Positions 18,895 to 29,970 of a stretch of 64,000 bases of DNA are shown here, one piece after another. This DNA comes from Branchiostoma floridae (Eukaryota; Chordata; Leptocardii; Amphioxiformes; Branchiostomatidae): positions 25,619,330-25,683,329 of the forward strand of contig NC_049984.1 of assembly GCF_000003815.2 (NCBI RefSeq), given 5' to 3'. The position numbers were made by a program, and so were the translations under genes. The notes beneath the pieces were generated by a model that saw only the letters and a program-made list of their open reading frames with translations, was not told the origin of the DNA and did not search any database. The first letter of the stretch is position 1, and every line of letters begins with the position of its first letter.

Positions 18895-20508
18895 CTTACC
18901 AGTACTTTTGACAACACCTCCCCTTTTCCTTTGGAGCAGCTCATTGTCAATAGACTATATACGTCTGGTAACAATACAAATTTCTTCTCTTTTTCCACAG
19001 AGTATGGTCCATGAATGTACAACGATCAGAGCGTACAGCAACAGGTGAGATACTACCTTTCCTATAGTTCTTGAACATTTGCACAAACCGGACAACCATG
19101 CTAATATGAGTTTTTCATGTTAGTCATGTTACGAGATTTTGGCCAGCCTCTTTCTTCCATGATTCCCATTGTTAAGAATATGCAGTGTAAATACCGCAAC
19201 TTTTAAAACGAATCCAATACCACTGTTCTCTTATTGTAACAGGTGCTGTCAAAGGATCACCGTACTCCTCAGCTTGCAAAGAACTTGTGGTGGACAGAAG
19301 ATATGTAGCAATTATCACACGCCAAGAACAGGTAGCGCAAATGAATACATATGAATACACAGGAAATGGGCAATGCATAACATTACACAACACAACATCT
19401 CAATCTATATGGTCATGCAATATTAGAAGACTTCTGGTCTACTCTAAAACCCGGATAAACCACGTACACTTAGTTCTACTTGTCACCGCTCGTGCACATG
19501 GAGTAGTATCTCAGATTGTGAGGAGCCTATCCCAATTTGTGATTCTGTAGGGAGAAATGAGAATGAACAACATTGGTTAACGCAACTCCGTTACCTCCAG
19601 GACTGAATGATGGGGTAACAGCTGTCCAGGACATAGCCAGCAGTGTCCTACAGGAAGATGCAACTGAAGCTGGAGTCCTATCTACAGCTAGAGAGGTTTC
19701 GGAAGACATATGTAATAACATCTATCTTAGAAGTAAGAAAACATTTTAGGCACTAAGAAATTTTGTTCTTGAAGAAGGAAAATTGTTCTTGGTGGAACTC
19801 TTCGTATCTGCTAGTATGCTACCTGAAATTGTGCTGTTATGACACTTCTCAACACAATACTCCTATTCCACTAAATCCCCTTACTCAATGAACCAGTCAG
19901 CTCACCTGGTATACACAAGAGTTTGATAAAGATGACAAGAAAGCATTTAGTTCTATTTCAAATGCCATGTCGAGGATTTACGAACATTGTCTGTAGGATA
20001 TCGTTTTAATGTAAATGGTGAGGAAGTTATTCTAAGGTGCTGTAATTGCTGTAAGTGCAGACACAAATGCCTGTCTGGCCTTAGCTGGTTTTAAAGAAGG
20101 TGTTGGATTTGCAAACATGAAGTGCCGTCATTGCGAGTGTAGATCTGAAAAGATGCAATATAACTTTCACGAGACAAACTTAATTCTACACACACACACA
20201 TCACAAACATTTGGCTCGCCTCGATCAAATTGACAGAGCAACAACAGTCTGATAGAAAAATATCTACATGTGGCTTAAACAGAGGAAGCATACGTCTCGA
20301 CATTTCGATGTAAGTTAATTGTTCCCCCAAGACATAATGCAAGTAATCTTGGAGGGTGTCATTCCTTATCAATGTAGAGAAAATCTGAGAAAAGTGATAT
20401 TTGCTGATAACAATAAAAACATTTTTGTTTGGTCAGAAAAGACAGACTTGGTTCTATTCCTGAGTCTATCTTCCAACAAGACAAAAAAATTAAAATTGAC
20501 AACTGATC
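18895..20508. other. No supported gene; intron-like sequence
   Basis: Short possible exons (for example 19,245-19,330 after TTGTAACAG, and 19,590-19,730, reading GLNDGVTAVQDIASSVLQEDATEAGVL-like) lack recognisable domains. 20,190-20,205 is a short (AC)n tract. Confidence 0.35.
19806..19905 (+). repeat. Dispersed repeat copy 2 (copy 1 at 9,866)
   Basis: Matches 9,866-9,965 over TCGTATCTG.TAGTATG…TTATGAC…AACACAATAC…CCCCTTA..CAATGAACCAGTC. In this copy the AG acceptor of the downstream exon is changed (TTACTC instead of TTAGGC), so the exon copy here is probably lost. Confidence 0.5.
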
Positions 20509-21077
20509 AGACGTGGATTTTCATTCTGCACTTGTCCATTATGTTGGAACTTTAATTCGTATATGGTGCATTAGGTTTGAAGGGAAGCATAAATATTTTT
20601 TAAAAAGCGGCTCGAAGACATTATCATGTCAACATTCCTTAGTCCTTGGCACAGAGAGGCTAACGAAAAGAGGCGAGTGAAAAGTTCAGCCAAATCATCC
20701 TACTTTGGCATCAAAACGAAAGTTTGGACCCTGCAAGTTGCTTACAAGAGGGGATGCAGTGTTTGCTCAGGAGAGAATGCGCAGGTTCGGATTATTAGGT
20801 ATACAAGCAGCAAGTTTCTGACCCTGACATGCCTACAGGACTGGAAATTGTTGGTATTACTAATCTCTTGGATCATAATGTGTACTACAAATATAGGATC
20901 GATGACAAATCTATTGTGCCATTAAAGTATGATGTCTCATCTGCCATTGATGCTTGGACAGGGGCCTTTACCCAGAGGATGCCTCCAATGGCAACGGCAC
21001 AAGTGGGGCAACTTATGTTCGACTGTGACCCGACGCAACGACCAAAGTGTACGAAGAATCCATCAGAACGAATATAG
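20509..21077 (+). pseudogene. Transposase relic copy 1, LIRIWCxRFEGKHKYF box
   Basis: The frame DVDFHSALVHYVGTLIRIWC continues IRFEGKHKYFLK, then breaks. Shifted frames give SKRKFGPCKLLTRGD…ERMRRFGLLGIQAA and later NLLDHNVYYKYRIDDKSIVPLKYDV. The 'WCMRFEGKHxYFK' box is a frequent hallmark of an uncharacterised animal transposon protein. A second copy at 24,866-25,312 shares about 80% of its DNA. At least two frameshifts are present, so it is dead. Confidence 0.6.
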
Positions 21078-21109
21078 TTGCTTTGTTGTAGGATGACTTG
21101 TGAACTGGA

Positions 21110-21400
21110 AAGCTTGTGAACTATAAGGCTGCTTTGTGCAAGGATCGTTGCAGAGGAGCAACTTGAAGATGCTCATTGATGCCTTAGAATTTTGGTAATA
21201 CATTCGAAAGAAAGTATGGAAAAGAATAGTACACAATAAATATGCATCTGCACCTGCATTTAATGCTTGGATTTCTTTCTGTCCAGTTCATTCTTTTATG
21301 GTGTTTTTCGTTTGAACGGGCAAATGGTTCTTTTGGAGAGTATCATGCTAACAATCATGTACTGAAATCAATATGATGAGAAAGTGGCTGCTAAATTGGA
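21110..21400 (+). pseudogene. CACTA-like transposase relic (…LLWCFSFERANG…)
   Basis: Pieces in changing frames read EEQLEDAH.CL…, then …LHLHL…, then FILLWCFSFERANGSFGEYH + ANNHVLKS and two stops. This order (D-x-LL…C…, TxNxHLHxHL, then WCFSFERxNGxLGxYxTNN) is that of CACTA/EnSpm-type transposases in animals. The fragment at 48,165-48,620 overlaps its first half and shares DNA similarity (AAGGCTGCTTTGTGCAAGG…). Many stops are present. Confidence 0.6.
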
Positions 21401-22190
21401 AAGTAAACAGACCAAGTTCAAGAAACTGATCATATTAGCTTATTGATATTCGTAATATTTTTAACACGCCTGTTTTAAGCTTGAATGAGAAGTATGGACA
21501 TCCTACTTTTATCCAAAATATTACGTAGAAACAAATGTCAATATTTGACAGGGCTTCACTGAGTATCAAACATTTTTTTTTCTTTACTCCAGCTGATCGG
21601 ATTGTCTATAGACCAAGATACCACTGAAAAGCTGGAAAAAGCTAAGAGAGAGATTGGCATCTCCACATTCTACATTAGGCAGTAAACCACGAGGGAAAGT
21701 CCAAACAAGGTCTTCAAGTGGAAGTCTCTCTCAGGGTTGTTGTAACTTCATTGTTTCAAGAAAGAAATCAAAAGTTATTTACTGAAAAGTAAATATAGCT
21801 TTTCCCATGTACAGGTAAAACATGTGAAGGGGTCAAGAACAGATACATTGTATGATGGCATCTCCATCCGCCAAGTTTCCCAGCTTCCAGTGTTCGCCTC
21901 TCCTCTATCCAGCGGTTTGTACCAAACTATAAGGGCTATTTCAGCAAAGTCCTCCTTGGCGTTTCTAGATGCTAGGTACACGTTCCTGAAGGCCAATGTC
22001 GGAGCGCTGGGCTTCTCATCTGACAGTCAGATCTTTAATAACGACCCGCTCTGACCCGCCCTGGAGGATGAAGGGATTCAGTTCCCACCTGCAGAGCCGC
22101 TTCCACACCATGACATGGACGTTCGTTTCCTTGGTGATGACGCCACCCCCTGAGGAAATGGATGATACCGTTTTCCCACCGAAACATGGC
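21401..22190 (+). other. Weak coding-like stretch, unrecognised
   Basis: After an acceptor at about 21,593 the frame gives LIGLSIDQDTTEKLEKAKRE and more. From 21,815 a 79-codon frame reads VKHVKGSRTDTLYDGISIRQ…LFDTI-like RAISAKSSLAFLDARYTFLK, to TGA near 22,052. It looks coding but matches no family I know. Confidence 0.35.
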
Positions 22191-22229
22191 AGATGATAGT
22201 CTACAGGGCAATGTGGCCTGGCAAGGCAG

Positions 22230-22352
22230 GAAAAAAATGAGGCATTGGAAACACGAGTGGATGCTCTCCATGAAGAGAAGGAGGCATTGGAAACGCGAGT
22301 TAATACTCTGCGGAAAAAAGGAGGCATTGGAAACGCGAGTGGGTGCTCTGCA
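22230..22352 (+). repeat. 42-bp coiled-coil repeat, three copies
   Basis: GAGGCATTGGAAACGCGAGT + …CTCT…GAAGAGAAG units at 22,241, 22,283 and 22,323. The period of 14 codons equals two heptads. The frame reads EALETRVDALHEEKEALETR + VNTLRKK, a canonical coiled coil. The third unit is shifted by a 2-bp loss. It is probably a piece of a long coiled-coil exon. Confidence 0.8.
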
Positions 22353-22639
22353 GATCTCGCCCGGCCGGTGCCCCGCCTCCCCAGACTGGTGCCACATGTC
22401 ACATGGCTGGTGCTGAGCCTACCCGAGCCAACTCATCGCCCCTCTCATGCATGCACAACACTTGGATGTTTTCCCGTCGAACTCGATAAAAATGCAAGCT
22501 AAATCTCAGCAATCAAGTTCATCTTTAAGTCTTTGGAAACGTTCTAGTTCAAGTTAAAACCTGTGGCGACACAGTCAGGCGATGAGGAGGGTATAGGTTA
22601 ACAGTCAAGCCCATTCAAGGCAAACCAATCCCAGACAGG

Positions 22640-23125
22640 TGAACAGTCACCCAGCCAACGCAGACTAGTCGAAGACAGGTGAACAGACAAACCTGAACCA
22701 ATCATGTTCCACTCAACACCAGTAAAAGCAAGCCATCTCATGGACCTGGACATGTCATTTAAACCATCCCCAACGTGCTCAACCCCAGTCAAGAAAAGAA
22801 ACCGCCCAGCTCTGAATCAGAATCGTAGAAGATTGTAGAGGAATGCCTCCTAGAAGGAAGGAGGTTCATTGTCTTTGGTGAGAAGTTTAAAGAATTATTC
22901 CATACGTGTCATACATGTGGTGCTCGAACACTACTGGAAACAAAAATATAGGAAATATCTGTAACAAGAGGTCTACCATATACTACATGTAAGCAGGGGG
23001 ACGAATGTCTGTCTATTCCTTGGCTTTGCGCGACATTCTTGACTGAAAAGGCAACTGGCCAAGTACCACAGTGAGTGATTCAAGTGCAACCACTGTAACA
23101 AGACGTTTCATTAGAAAAGAAACCC
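22640..23125 (+). pseudogene. Transposon-protein N-terminal zinc-binding relic (RRFIVFGEKFKELFxxC)
   Basis: PIMFHSTPVKASHLMDLDMS…, then TAG, then KIVEECLLEGRRFIVFGEKF + KELFHTCHTCGARTLLE. The box 'kyIVFE..L..LF..C..C' is typical of the start of a large uncharacterised transposon ORF in invertebrates, followed by C..GH…W..QP. Here CKQGDECLSIPWLC at 22,995-23,040 could be that continuation in a shifted frame. Several stops are present. Confidence 0.4.
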
Positions 23126-23129
23126 TATC

Positions 23130-23716
23130 AGACACTAGCAGAATCACATAATTGATCACTCAGGTTGAATCTCTGAGACTGTGATATAAATGCAGCAAGT
23201 CCACCAACTTAAACTATTAATTCGAGACTTAAATACTTTTCATTTTTCAAGTGCTTTGATAAGACAATTTTTATACAGTCTGCGAAGTTTTTAAACTCTT
23301 TCTATTGTATCCATGGTACGTTGCTGTACTTCAAGTCTTTGTATCGATCTGGGATATTTCATGTATCGACAAATAACCTATCTCAACTTTTGTAGCTTTT
23401 CGAACAGTAATCTTTCGTTGTATCACACCTACACCCCCATTGCAAGCTTATCTTCGGACGTATATGCACCCGTGTGCACGTCAGTGTAGCCTTTCGAAAA
23501 GTGGTTCAGAGTTCCGTCAGTTTTCCAATTTACGACGTACCAGAATAAACCCGACTTTTGAACCAGAGAATGTCGAATACAGCATGTCATTACTAACTCC
23601 TTTAATACGCTTTTCCCGCCCCTCTTTGCTTTCATTGATTCTGCGCTTTACGCTTTTGAAACAGTGTCAAGCGATCGCCGCCTAGATTTAAAGTCTAGTT
23701 TGGTTCAAATTCATAG
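23130..23716. other. Nothing recognisable
   Basis: AT-rich, T-run-containing sequence without motif-bearing frames. Confidence 0.45.
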
Positions 23717-23748
23717 GTGACAAGCGAAATGGCTTGGGAGCACCTGAT

Positions 23749-24052
23749 GGCCGAGATGGGGGACAGTCTCATCGAGATTAACATCCCTGTCCCCCTGGCT
23801 GCGGTGCTGCAGCTCATCGCAACCGATATGGAAGTGGAAGAGTCGGTGGAGGCGTTGTTGAGGTCCGCAGCTGAGCACGTCGAGGTGGGTGAGCAGATGG
23901 AGGATGTGCCCTCGGGTAGGGAAGAGGAAATCATGGACGACAGCGCAGAAGACGCCCCGTCCGCTGCGGCCGACAACGAGTTGAAACGCCAGCGTTCCCG
24001 TGAAGGCGACAGAGATTCGGATAGCGATATGGACTCCAAGCCTCCGGCTTAG
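23749..24052 (+). CDS. Intact acidic ORF (MAWEHLMAEMGDSL…), possible nuclear protein
   Basis: The ATG is in good context (GCGAAATGG). About 100 codons read MAWEHLMAEMGDSLIEINIP + VPLAAVLQLIATDMEVEESVE…, then an Asp/Glu-rich part (EEEIMDDSAEDAPSAAAD), a basic cluster ELKRQRSRE and DRDSDSDMDSKPPA, then TAG. It is one of the few clean frames with coding-like codon use in this region. It could be the first ORF or exon of an element, or a host gene start. Family unknown. Confidence 0.45.
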
Positions 24053-24411
24053 AAGGCATGTTTTGAATTTGTTTGAAAAGAGGGAAACATGGAATTCTAT
24101 ATTAACATTTGCCCTGTTGTGTCATACTGATAGCGCGACAGCCATATTAGGTGAACGCTATGACAGAGTTTTGATAAATTTGGTAGGAGCTAGCATGTGG
24201 CAGCAGTCATCACAAAGGGTAAAAATTACAACTATGATGTCGAGTGTTTGGTTCACGTCTTCAGGAGTGGTATTCTCTGTATTAGCTATCCTGGAAAGTG
24301 TGTTTCCCATACGTAGGCGCCAACTATTTTTTCTTGCTTTTATAGCTTGTTATTGACAATAGATTGTGTCTTGCAATTTATCTCTTTTTTGTGTTACACT
24401 TGCAGTTTTCA

Positions 24412-24703
24412 GCAAAAGGTGCAATTCTTTGGTCATAAACAAGTGACCTTGCATCCAATGATGGCATACTATAAGAAAGGAGCAGACGAGGAGACTTTGC
24501 CTGTGAAGTTTGCCATTATTAGCATCACTGATGGCCAACAGAAGGATGCTAGCGGAGTGAAGGCTTTAGACGATGAAACCATCATCAAGATTGTTGAGAA
24601 GGACTTTGGAGTCCCACTGGAGACTGTACACGAGTTCACATATGGTTGTTCAGTCCTGTACAAGAAAGCCTTCTATGCTCTGTTAGACAACAGCCAACTA
24701 TAG
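24412..24703 (+). pseudogene. Transposase core relic (…GHKQVTLHPMMAYY … YGCSVLYKKAFYALL)
   Basis: After acceptor ACTTGCAG (24,404) the frame reads VQFFGHKQVTLHPMMAYYKK, then PVKFAIISITDGQQKDASGV and ETVHEFTYGCSVLYKKAFYA to TAG. Family members have 'QvTlhp…Y…IsDd..HD…F(S/T)DGCs.QYKgkkaF'. Here the Asp of SDG is Tyr and residues between Y and K are lost, so a probable catalytic Asp is gone. It lies about 170 bp before the FEGKH-box copy 2 and may be an earlier exon of that element. Confidence 0.55.
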
Positions 24704-24865
24704 TGAGAAACTTCTATGAAACAAGCCATGGTAAATTTGTATGTGATGGCCTGGGAGCAAGTGTTACAGGTAGCTGCTATCAAGCCTAAAGTGGAAAAAA
24801 ATACCACATTCTCCCCAAACACCACTACATGTATAAATGATCCATTTCTCTTCAAGTATGACCTT

Positions 24866-25312
24866 TAATTCGTATATGGTGCATGAGGTTTGAAGGAAAG
24901 CATAAATATTTAAAAAAAGAGGCTCGAAGACAGAATCATGTCAACATTCCTTAAGTCCTTGGCACAGAGAGGCTTACGAAAAGAGGCGAGTGAATCAGTT
25001 ATGCCAAATCATCCTATTTTGACGTCAAAACGAAAGTTCGGACCCAGCAAGTTGCTTACAAGGGAGGATGAAGAGGCTGCTCCGGAGAGAATGCGCAGAT
25101 TCGGATTGTTAGGTATACAAGCAGCTGGCCCGATTTACTCAACAAAATGGGTGCAACTGTCATGGACAACGCACACCAAAAATCATGATGGAATTGTTGC
25201 TTTTGGTACCTGTGACGGCCACCTCCATCAAACACGTGGTCTAGGACCAAGTCACGCTGATGATGCAGGTCACACAGACCCTGCAACCATCACGGTATCC
25301 AACCAACCTTGA
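24866..25312 (+). pseudogene. Transposase relic copy 2, LIRIWCMRFEGKHKYLK box
   Basis: LIRIWCMRFEGKHKYLK is read cleanly, then frames shift: RGLRKEASESVMPNHPILTS, SKRKFGPSKLL, PERMRRFGLLGIQAAGPIYS, then …KNHDGIVAFGTCDGH. The DNA is paralogous to 20,553-20,820 but better preserved. Differences between copies include small indels that break both, so neither can make a full protein. Confidence 0.6.
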
Positions 25313-25395
25313 ACTGGAGCACGTAGCCATCCGGCTGGTGGAAAAGTACCCAAGGTTAAAGTTGGAGGGTGCAGAGGATAAGAATGCTCATGTAA
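25300..25395 (+). CDS. Exon-like segment YPTNLELEHVAIRLVEKYP
   Basis: A short frame, YPTNLELEHVAIRLVEKYPR + LKLEGAEDKNAHV, is followed by GTAAGA. The YPTxxExxxVaxxLVxKYPxLK pattern is a known module of uncharacterised SAM-domain-like and transposon-linked invertebrate proteins. It overlaps the 3' end of the frame called above in another phase. Confidence 0.45.
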
Positions 25396-25399
25396 GAAT

Positions 25400-25940
25400 T
25401 CTTTGATGCCTTGATAGATGTATAAGTATCAAGTAGGCAGCCTTCCATAAAACCTTATCTGTCAATAACACAAAGGAAAGACCGTGTGTGTGGTCTGGAA
25501 CTTCCGCCGAATTATGTGAGGCTAACCCTTTTTAATTTGGGTGCTCTGGAACTTCCGCTGCAATTATCTAATCTTAGCTCCCAAAATTGGTGAATATAGA
25601 GAAAATAAATAGAACGAGAGTACGTAAGACAGTTTGAACCGTCATGTACGTGGCCATCACTCTTATCATACATACTTGTTTCTTTTATCTCACTGCTATG
25701 GCTCTCCGCCCAACCGTTTGTGGGCAAAGTGCGTAGTAACAAGGTTTAAACCCTTTATAACGCTGCCACCGTATAGTATTTAATTGACATTGTGATAACT
25801 GACGCAATTGCTTCGTTCGCTTTCAGGTTCGTATGGTCAACGGGAAGAGACAAGGCCTGCGTCCTATAGACCCAACACCCTGGACTTCAACATCGAGGAG
25901 CAGCATATACCTAGCGAATTTCTCGTAGGCGACATCGGGG
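25400..25940. other. Intron-like sequence
   Basis: No motif. A T-rich acceptor-like CTTTCAG at 25,821-25,827 precedes RMVNGKRQGLRPIDPTPWTS-like coding sequence that leads into the MULE relic. Confidence 0.4.
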
Positions 25941-25947
25941 TCAAAGA

Positions 25948-26578
25948 ATGACCTGGTATATGGACGCCCCGTTCTACGTCTTCAACCCCCTTTTAAGCAG
26001 CTCTTAGCATCCATGCCTTCGTGAGGGAAGGCGAAGTCCGCAAGCGAGTTCCCCTGACGTTCGTCTTGATGGCAGGGAAAAGGAAGGAGGACTATAAGAA
26101 GGTTCTGAAGAAGGTCAAACGTCTCCTTCCAACCGCCCTAAGACGTCCGTGATGAATTACAAGGCGGTGTTGTGGTTGGCGTTGGAAGAAGTATTCCCGG
26201 ATACGTCACGAAAGGGTTGTGCCTTTTATTGGGCCCAGGCGGTGTTCAGAAGACCCAAAATCTAGCGCTTCAGCCAGCGGGAAGGCGCATTCAAGCACAC
26301 GAGGAATCTGATGGCATTACCGTTTCTCCCGCCAGAACACATCCCGCAGTCGTTCCGAACATTGAGGCAAACTTTTTTTCATCTGCATGTCTCTACGACT
26401 CTGCTAAAAAAAATTCCCAGCAGGCTGAAAGCACATGCACATCGGCGGCGGAAAAAACCGTTAGTCGTTTGTTCGGTTCACCCAAGGGCAGGACCTAGAT
26501 CGGACCAACTCCAACTTGCAGCACACCCCGTGTCAAGCTCTTCGGAAGTGAGTTACATAGTACAAAACTATCACTTTT
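25948..26578 (+). pseudogene. MULE (Mutator-like) transposase relic
   Basis: MTWYMDAPFYVF holds the first catalytic Asp box. After a shift comes LSIHAFVREGEVRKRVPLTF + VLMAGKRKEDYKKVLKKVK. After another shift come MNYKAVLWLALEEVFP and GCAFYWAQAVFRR, then MALPFLPPEHIPQSFRTLRQ. Family consensus has Asp where this copy has Asn (M-N-Y-K) and His where this copy has Tyr (F-Y-W), so the DDE/CxxH core is broken in addition to three frame changes. MULE transposases cut DNA by a DDE mechanism. This copy is dead. Confidence 0.8.
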
Positions 26579-26579
26579 G

Positions 26580-27600
26580 ATTTTGACGACAATTTCAAGC
26601 TCAAATCAAGGATAATTCAACATATGTGAATGTAACAATAGAAAAGGGTAGGAGTGAATGGATAAGGATATTGATATAGCTGTATATCAGCATAGTTGTT
26701 AAGATGCATATTGTGTCTGGGGTTAGTATTAAAACATTCAGTGCTATCAGAGCTAAGTAATTGATAAAATGAGTAAGTTTTCGGACACAAGCTTCACCTT
26801 TGCTATCAAAATATATGAGCAGCTGCTTCCGATAATCAAGAAATCATATGTAAGCCTCAAGACATAATACAGCATAGTGTTTCTAGATGTGGATTACCCA
26901 TACTGCTGATAGTTTACTCAGCGAGCTTATAAAACTATGAATGAAAGTTTACTGTCAGAATAAAGCCATCGTAAAAGTGCAGCTGCATGCAAAATATACG
27001 AGAAATCCATCATTGGAGCTTACAGGACGGAAAAGACACTCAGTCTGGATAATGTGGCAAATATATTTGATAACTTAGAAGACTGTATGGGGGAGATTCT
27101 GAAAAGGGATACAGGCACAAACGATAAACCAATCGTCGGTGCTTTCAATAAATCTAAGTTAAGTCCCCAAGTAGTATGAGCCAAAGTGCAGACAATGATA
27201 TGGAAGACAGTACACCTATTCCTCATGAATATACTTCCAATTTGGTTCTATCTGGTGGCCCAAGGAAAACTGCAACTTTGTAAGAAAAAAGTATCACTAG
27301 TTGCCATGAAAGAGCATGAAGACATGAGCCTGACTGGATGAGAAGATGACCTGCAGATGCATACAAAATGATGTCAACAGCAACAACACACAGGCACCAA
27401 AGGCACACAGTGAACTGGACAGCGAAGATCATCAAGCCTTTGGCTACACCAGTGACTCAGAATTAAGGTCATTCAGTTAGGGGAGCTTTTCCAGATGTTG
27501 TTCACAAGAGAATGCGAGTTGGAGGGAAGCATAAGTATCATGAAGCATTCTCAGGACCATGATTATGTAGACGATTAGGGTCATGGGCAAGTACATACCA
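26580..27600. other. No assignable gene; low-coding sequence
   Basis: Short frames (for example DNLEDCMGEILKRDTGTNDK at 27,070-27,160) look weakly coding but have no motif. The remainder is AT-rich. Confidence 0.35.
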
Positions 27601-27605
27601 TATGT

Positions 27606-27745
27606 GGCTTCTGCTGTCGGCGAAGCCCTAACAGCAGTGTACGACACGGGCACAGGAACATAGGCCCCGTCCGGTGAAATAGGTCAGTTGTAGAAAAGGA
27701 ATAGACCAATTACCATAATAGAAGCCATGCGCCATTGAGTAAAGT
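27606..27745 (+). pseudogene. Exon copy A of ASAVGEAL family (partner at 30,210)
   Basis: GCTTCTGCTGTCGGCGAAGC … encodes ASAVGEALTAVYDTGTGT then TAG. The exon end (GTCAGTTG) and about 60 bp of following intron match 30,210-30,355 closely (AGAAAAGGAATA.ACCAATTACC.TAATAGAAGCCA). This is an exon plus intron duplication. Copy A has lost the frame. Confidence 0.6.
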
Positions 27746-27973
27746 TGTTTGTACAAATTGCGGTTATTAACAACTCCAGCTTTCGGAATACCACTGTCAT
27801 ATGAAGTAATGTAAATTGCATAATGTTGTCCACAGACTGTGAAAATCAGTATATTCATTGAACACTTGGACTGTCTTACAATATTTGCAGTACCAAGTAC
27901 TAAGCCGCGTGTCTTATCATGTTGATGTAATTTGATAGAATACATGCATAACTTCTGTATTCAGTTCCATTAG

Positions 27974-28155
27974 GACATCCGGGGAGAGGCGTCACTATCC
28001 AGATAGCCACTGCCAACCTGCTGCCGTGGATTGATGATGCCAAAAGGGTCAGGCTGCTTGTCCAGGAAGTTTTCAGCACCTGGGGACTGACCCAAAACTA
28101 TATGGGAGTAATGGGTTTGGACGTTTGGACCAAAACGGACTGGAGGCCATATACG
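27974..28155 (+). CDS. Exon copy B of the VMG family (partner at 7,269)
   Basis: From acceptor TCCATTAG to donor TACG|GTGAGC the frame is open: HPGRGVTIQIATANLLPWID + DAKRVRLLVQEVFSTWGL, then YMGVMGLDVWTKTDWRPYT. It is a better-preserved member of the exon type at 7,269-7,440. It lies just downstream of the ASAVGEAL exon copy, so the two exon types may be neighbours in one parental gene. Function unknown. Confidence 0.45.
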
Positions 28156-28159
28156 GTGA

Positions 28160-29150
28160 GCAAACATTCCTAAAAATATTCATATTCCGTAAACAACAAG
28201 CGGATTGAACTGCAAAGGTCTAGATTGTTTCCTTTTGCAGTGTGAATGCTTGTTGTTTTTTTTTTTTCAGCTCTTCTGCAATGCAAGCGAGGTAGTTTGA
28301 TCCATCTGTGAACAGTCCGCTTGGTCCGACTTTATGAAAATGTCTGATTTGCCCTGGGTGGAGGAGGCGGAGGTCGTACGTCCTGGTACGCGTGGTCCGA
28401 AATCCACGCTACACTGACAGGTTTGCTTGCGCGACTTCTTTTTGTACAATTATTGTAACCGAATAGTAATGTGCGGTTAGAAAAAACACCGTTGGGTCAC
28501 GGCTAGTGGACTCGGGAGTAAACAAAGCTGTGTGAGAGGAAACCCAAAAGCAAGCTCGAACAGATCAACGATAATCTGATAACCTCTGTACCTGGCCTAC
28601 TGCATGTAAGTGCGCCTCCTGCTAGGATTTAAGGGCTCAGTAGTCTGATTGATTATGTCGTCTTTTATTAATCTTAGTCTGTTGTAACTATTGTATTTTT
28701 ATGTCGGGGCGAGGGCAAGCAAAGGTGTCACCACCTGTTCCCCGCCCCTTCCACTTGTGTGGTGAATTTTAATAAACATCTATGGGCAGATCACCTGCGG
28801 GATGGTTGAGATTGGGTTTGACAAAACTTACAAACAGCGTCCTACGAAAGCAAAAAAAAATGAAGTCCAGATACCAGATTACTAGCAACGTGCCTAGCAA
28901 GTAGACAGAACGGTCGCGATCGGCTGGGGGTGCGCCTGCGCCTGGCCATCCAGAAATAAAGCAACATTTATGTTCGATTTTCAGCCTAACAATAACACCA
29001 GCATTGACCAAGCTTAAGTCGTAACAGTACCTCATTACAACTATTCACCATTTCCGTTTTTCCTTTACAATAGGTGGCTATGCTGTCCAGGAACGTACTG
29101 AGCGAGGTTTGAAATTACAGGTAAGCCTGTCCATAAGATGCGGCAATCAA
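28160..29150. other. No assignable gene
   Basis: T-run at 28,254-28,270, then mixed sequence. The open minus-strand frames here have no motif. 28,770-29,040 has AATAAA hexamers on the plus strand (about 28,771 and 28,953). Confidence 0.35.
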
Positions 29151-29152
29151 TC

Positions 29153-29405
29153 GGAATTGCAGACGACATCCAGGCGTACGGAAAGACAGATGACGCTCAC
29201 GACATCCATCTGCACGAAGCAATAGAGAAGACCAGACAAGCTGGCATCAACTGAATGCAGCAAAATGTATAATCAAGGAAAGTTTATGCAAATTCCTTGG
29301 GATGGTCTACTCAGCCGAGGGAGTCAAGCCAGACCCCCGAGAAGGTGAAGGCCATAATAGAGATCAAAGAACCTCAGGATGAATTGAAATTGAAATGGGA
29401 AGGCA
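29153..29405 (+). pseudogene. Gypsy-type LTR retrotransposon reverse-transcriptase fragment
   Basis: GIADDIQAYGKTDDAHDIHL + HEAIEKTRQAGIN is the palm box around the xxDD catalytic pair of Gypsy (Metaviridae-type) reverse transcriptase. A stop follows, then in a shifted frame the 'KcKFlGm…V.pdPeKV.AI..m..P.d...L' continuation reads LGWSTQP…QTPEKVKAIIEIKEPQDELK. Only the palm-to-thumb border remains. No LTRs were found nearby. Confidence 0.8.
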
Positions 29406-29969
29406 CATACCCTAAACACGGCTATAACGGCCACATTCAAACAGTCATATATCGAACTAAATATTATCTCATAAAAGTTCATAACATAACGTTCTCCTGC
29501 TTATTTCCCAGGAAAAAAGCACCAAAGTGACGACAAGAAATAGAAAGGCTGGAAACAAAACATATATATATATAAGGTACGAGATAAAATGACCCGCCCC
29601 TACTTCTGACACAAATCAACAAAAACACATAACTGTAACCTTGTGTACTGGGACCCCGGCAATTAATGATCGTTCCATAACCCCACTTAAGACGAAGGAG
29701 CAAACAGAGGAGTAAGTGTTGACCAAGGACGTTTACACATTTTGATATCTTTTGGTAACAGACGCTTCAAGATTGCATTACGTAGACAATGAAATCTTTA
29801 AAGCAAATGATGTCAACAGGCCCACTGTTAGGTTAAGGTTAAGGTGAATTAACTATCGTGCAGAAAAAGACAAATAAGTAACTATTCCAGTATTGTGACA
29901 GTCAGTTATGTTGCATTTCAATTACTAAATATATCTTCATTCACAGAGTCGGCATGGCATCACACCTCA
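29406..29969. other. Non-coding flank of retroelement fragment
   Basis: A short TATATATATA run at 29,561 and AT-rich sequence. No motif. Confidence 0.4.
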
Positions 29970-29970
29970 G

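Noticed and set aside
18717-19022. Minus-strand ORF with AVAVPCLGP repeats as a membrane protein
   Set aside because: The same repeat-driven openness, and no flanking coding signal.
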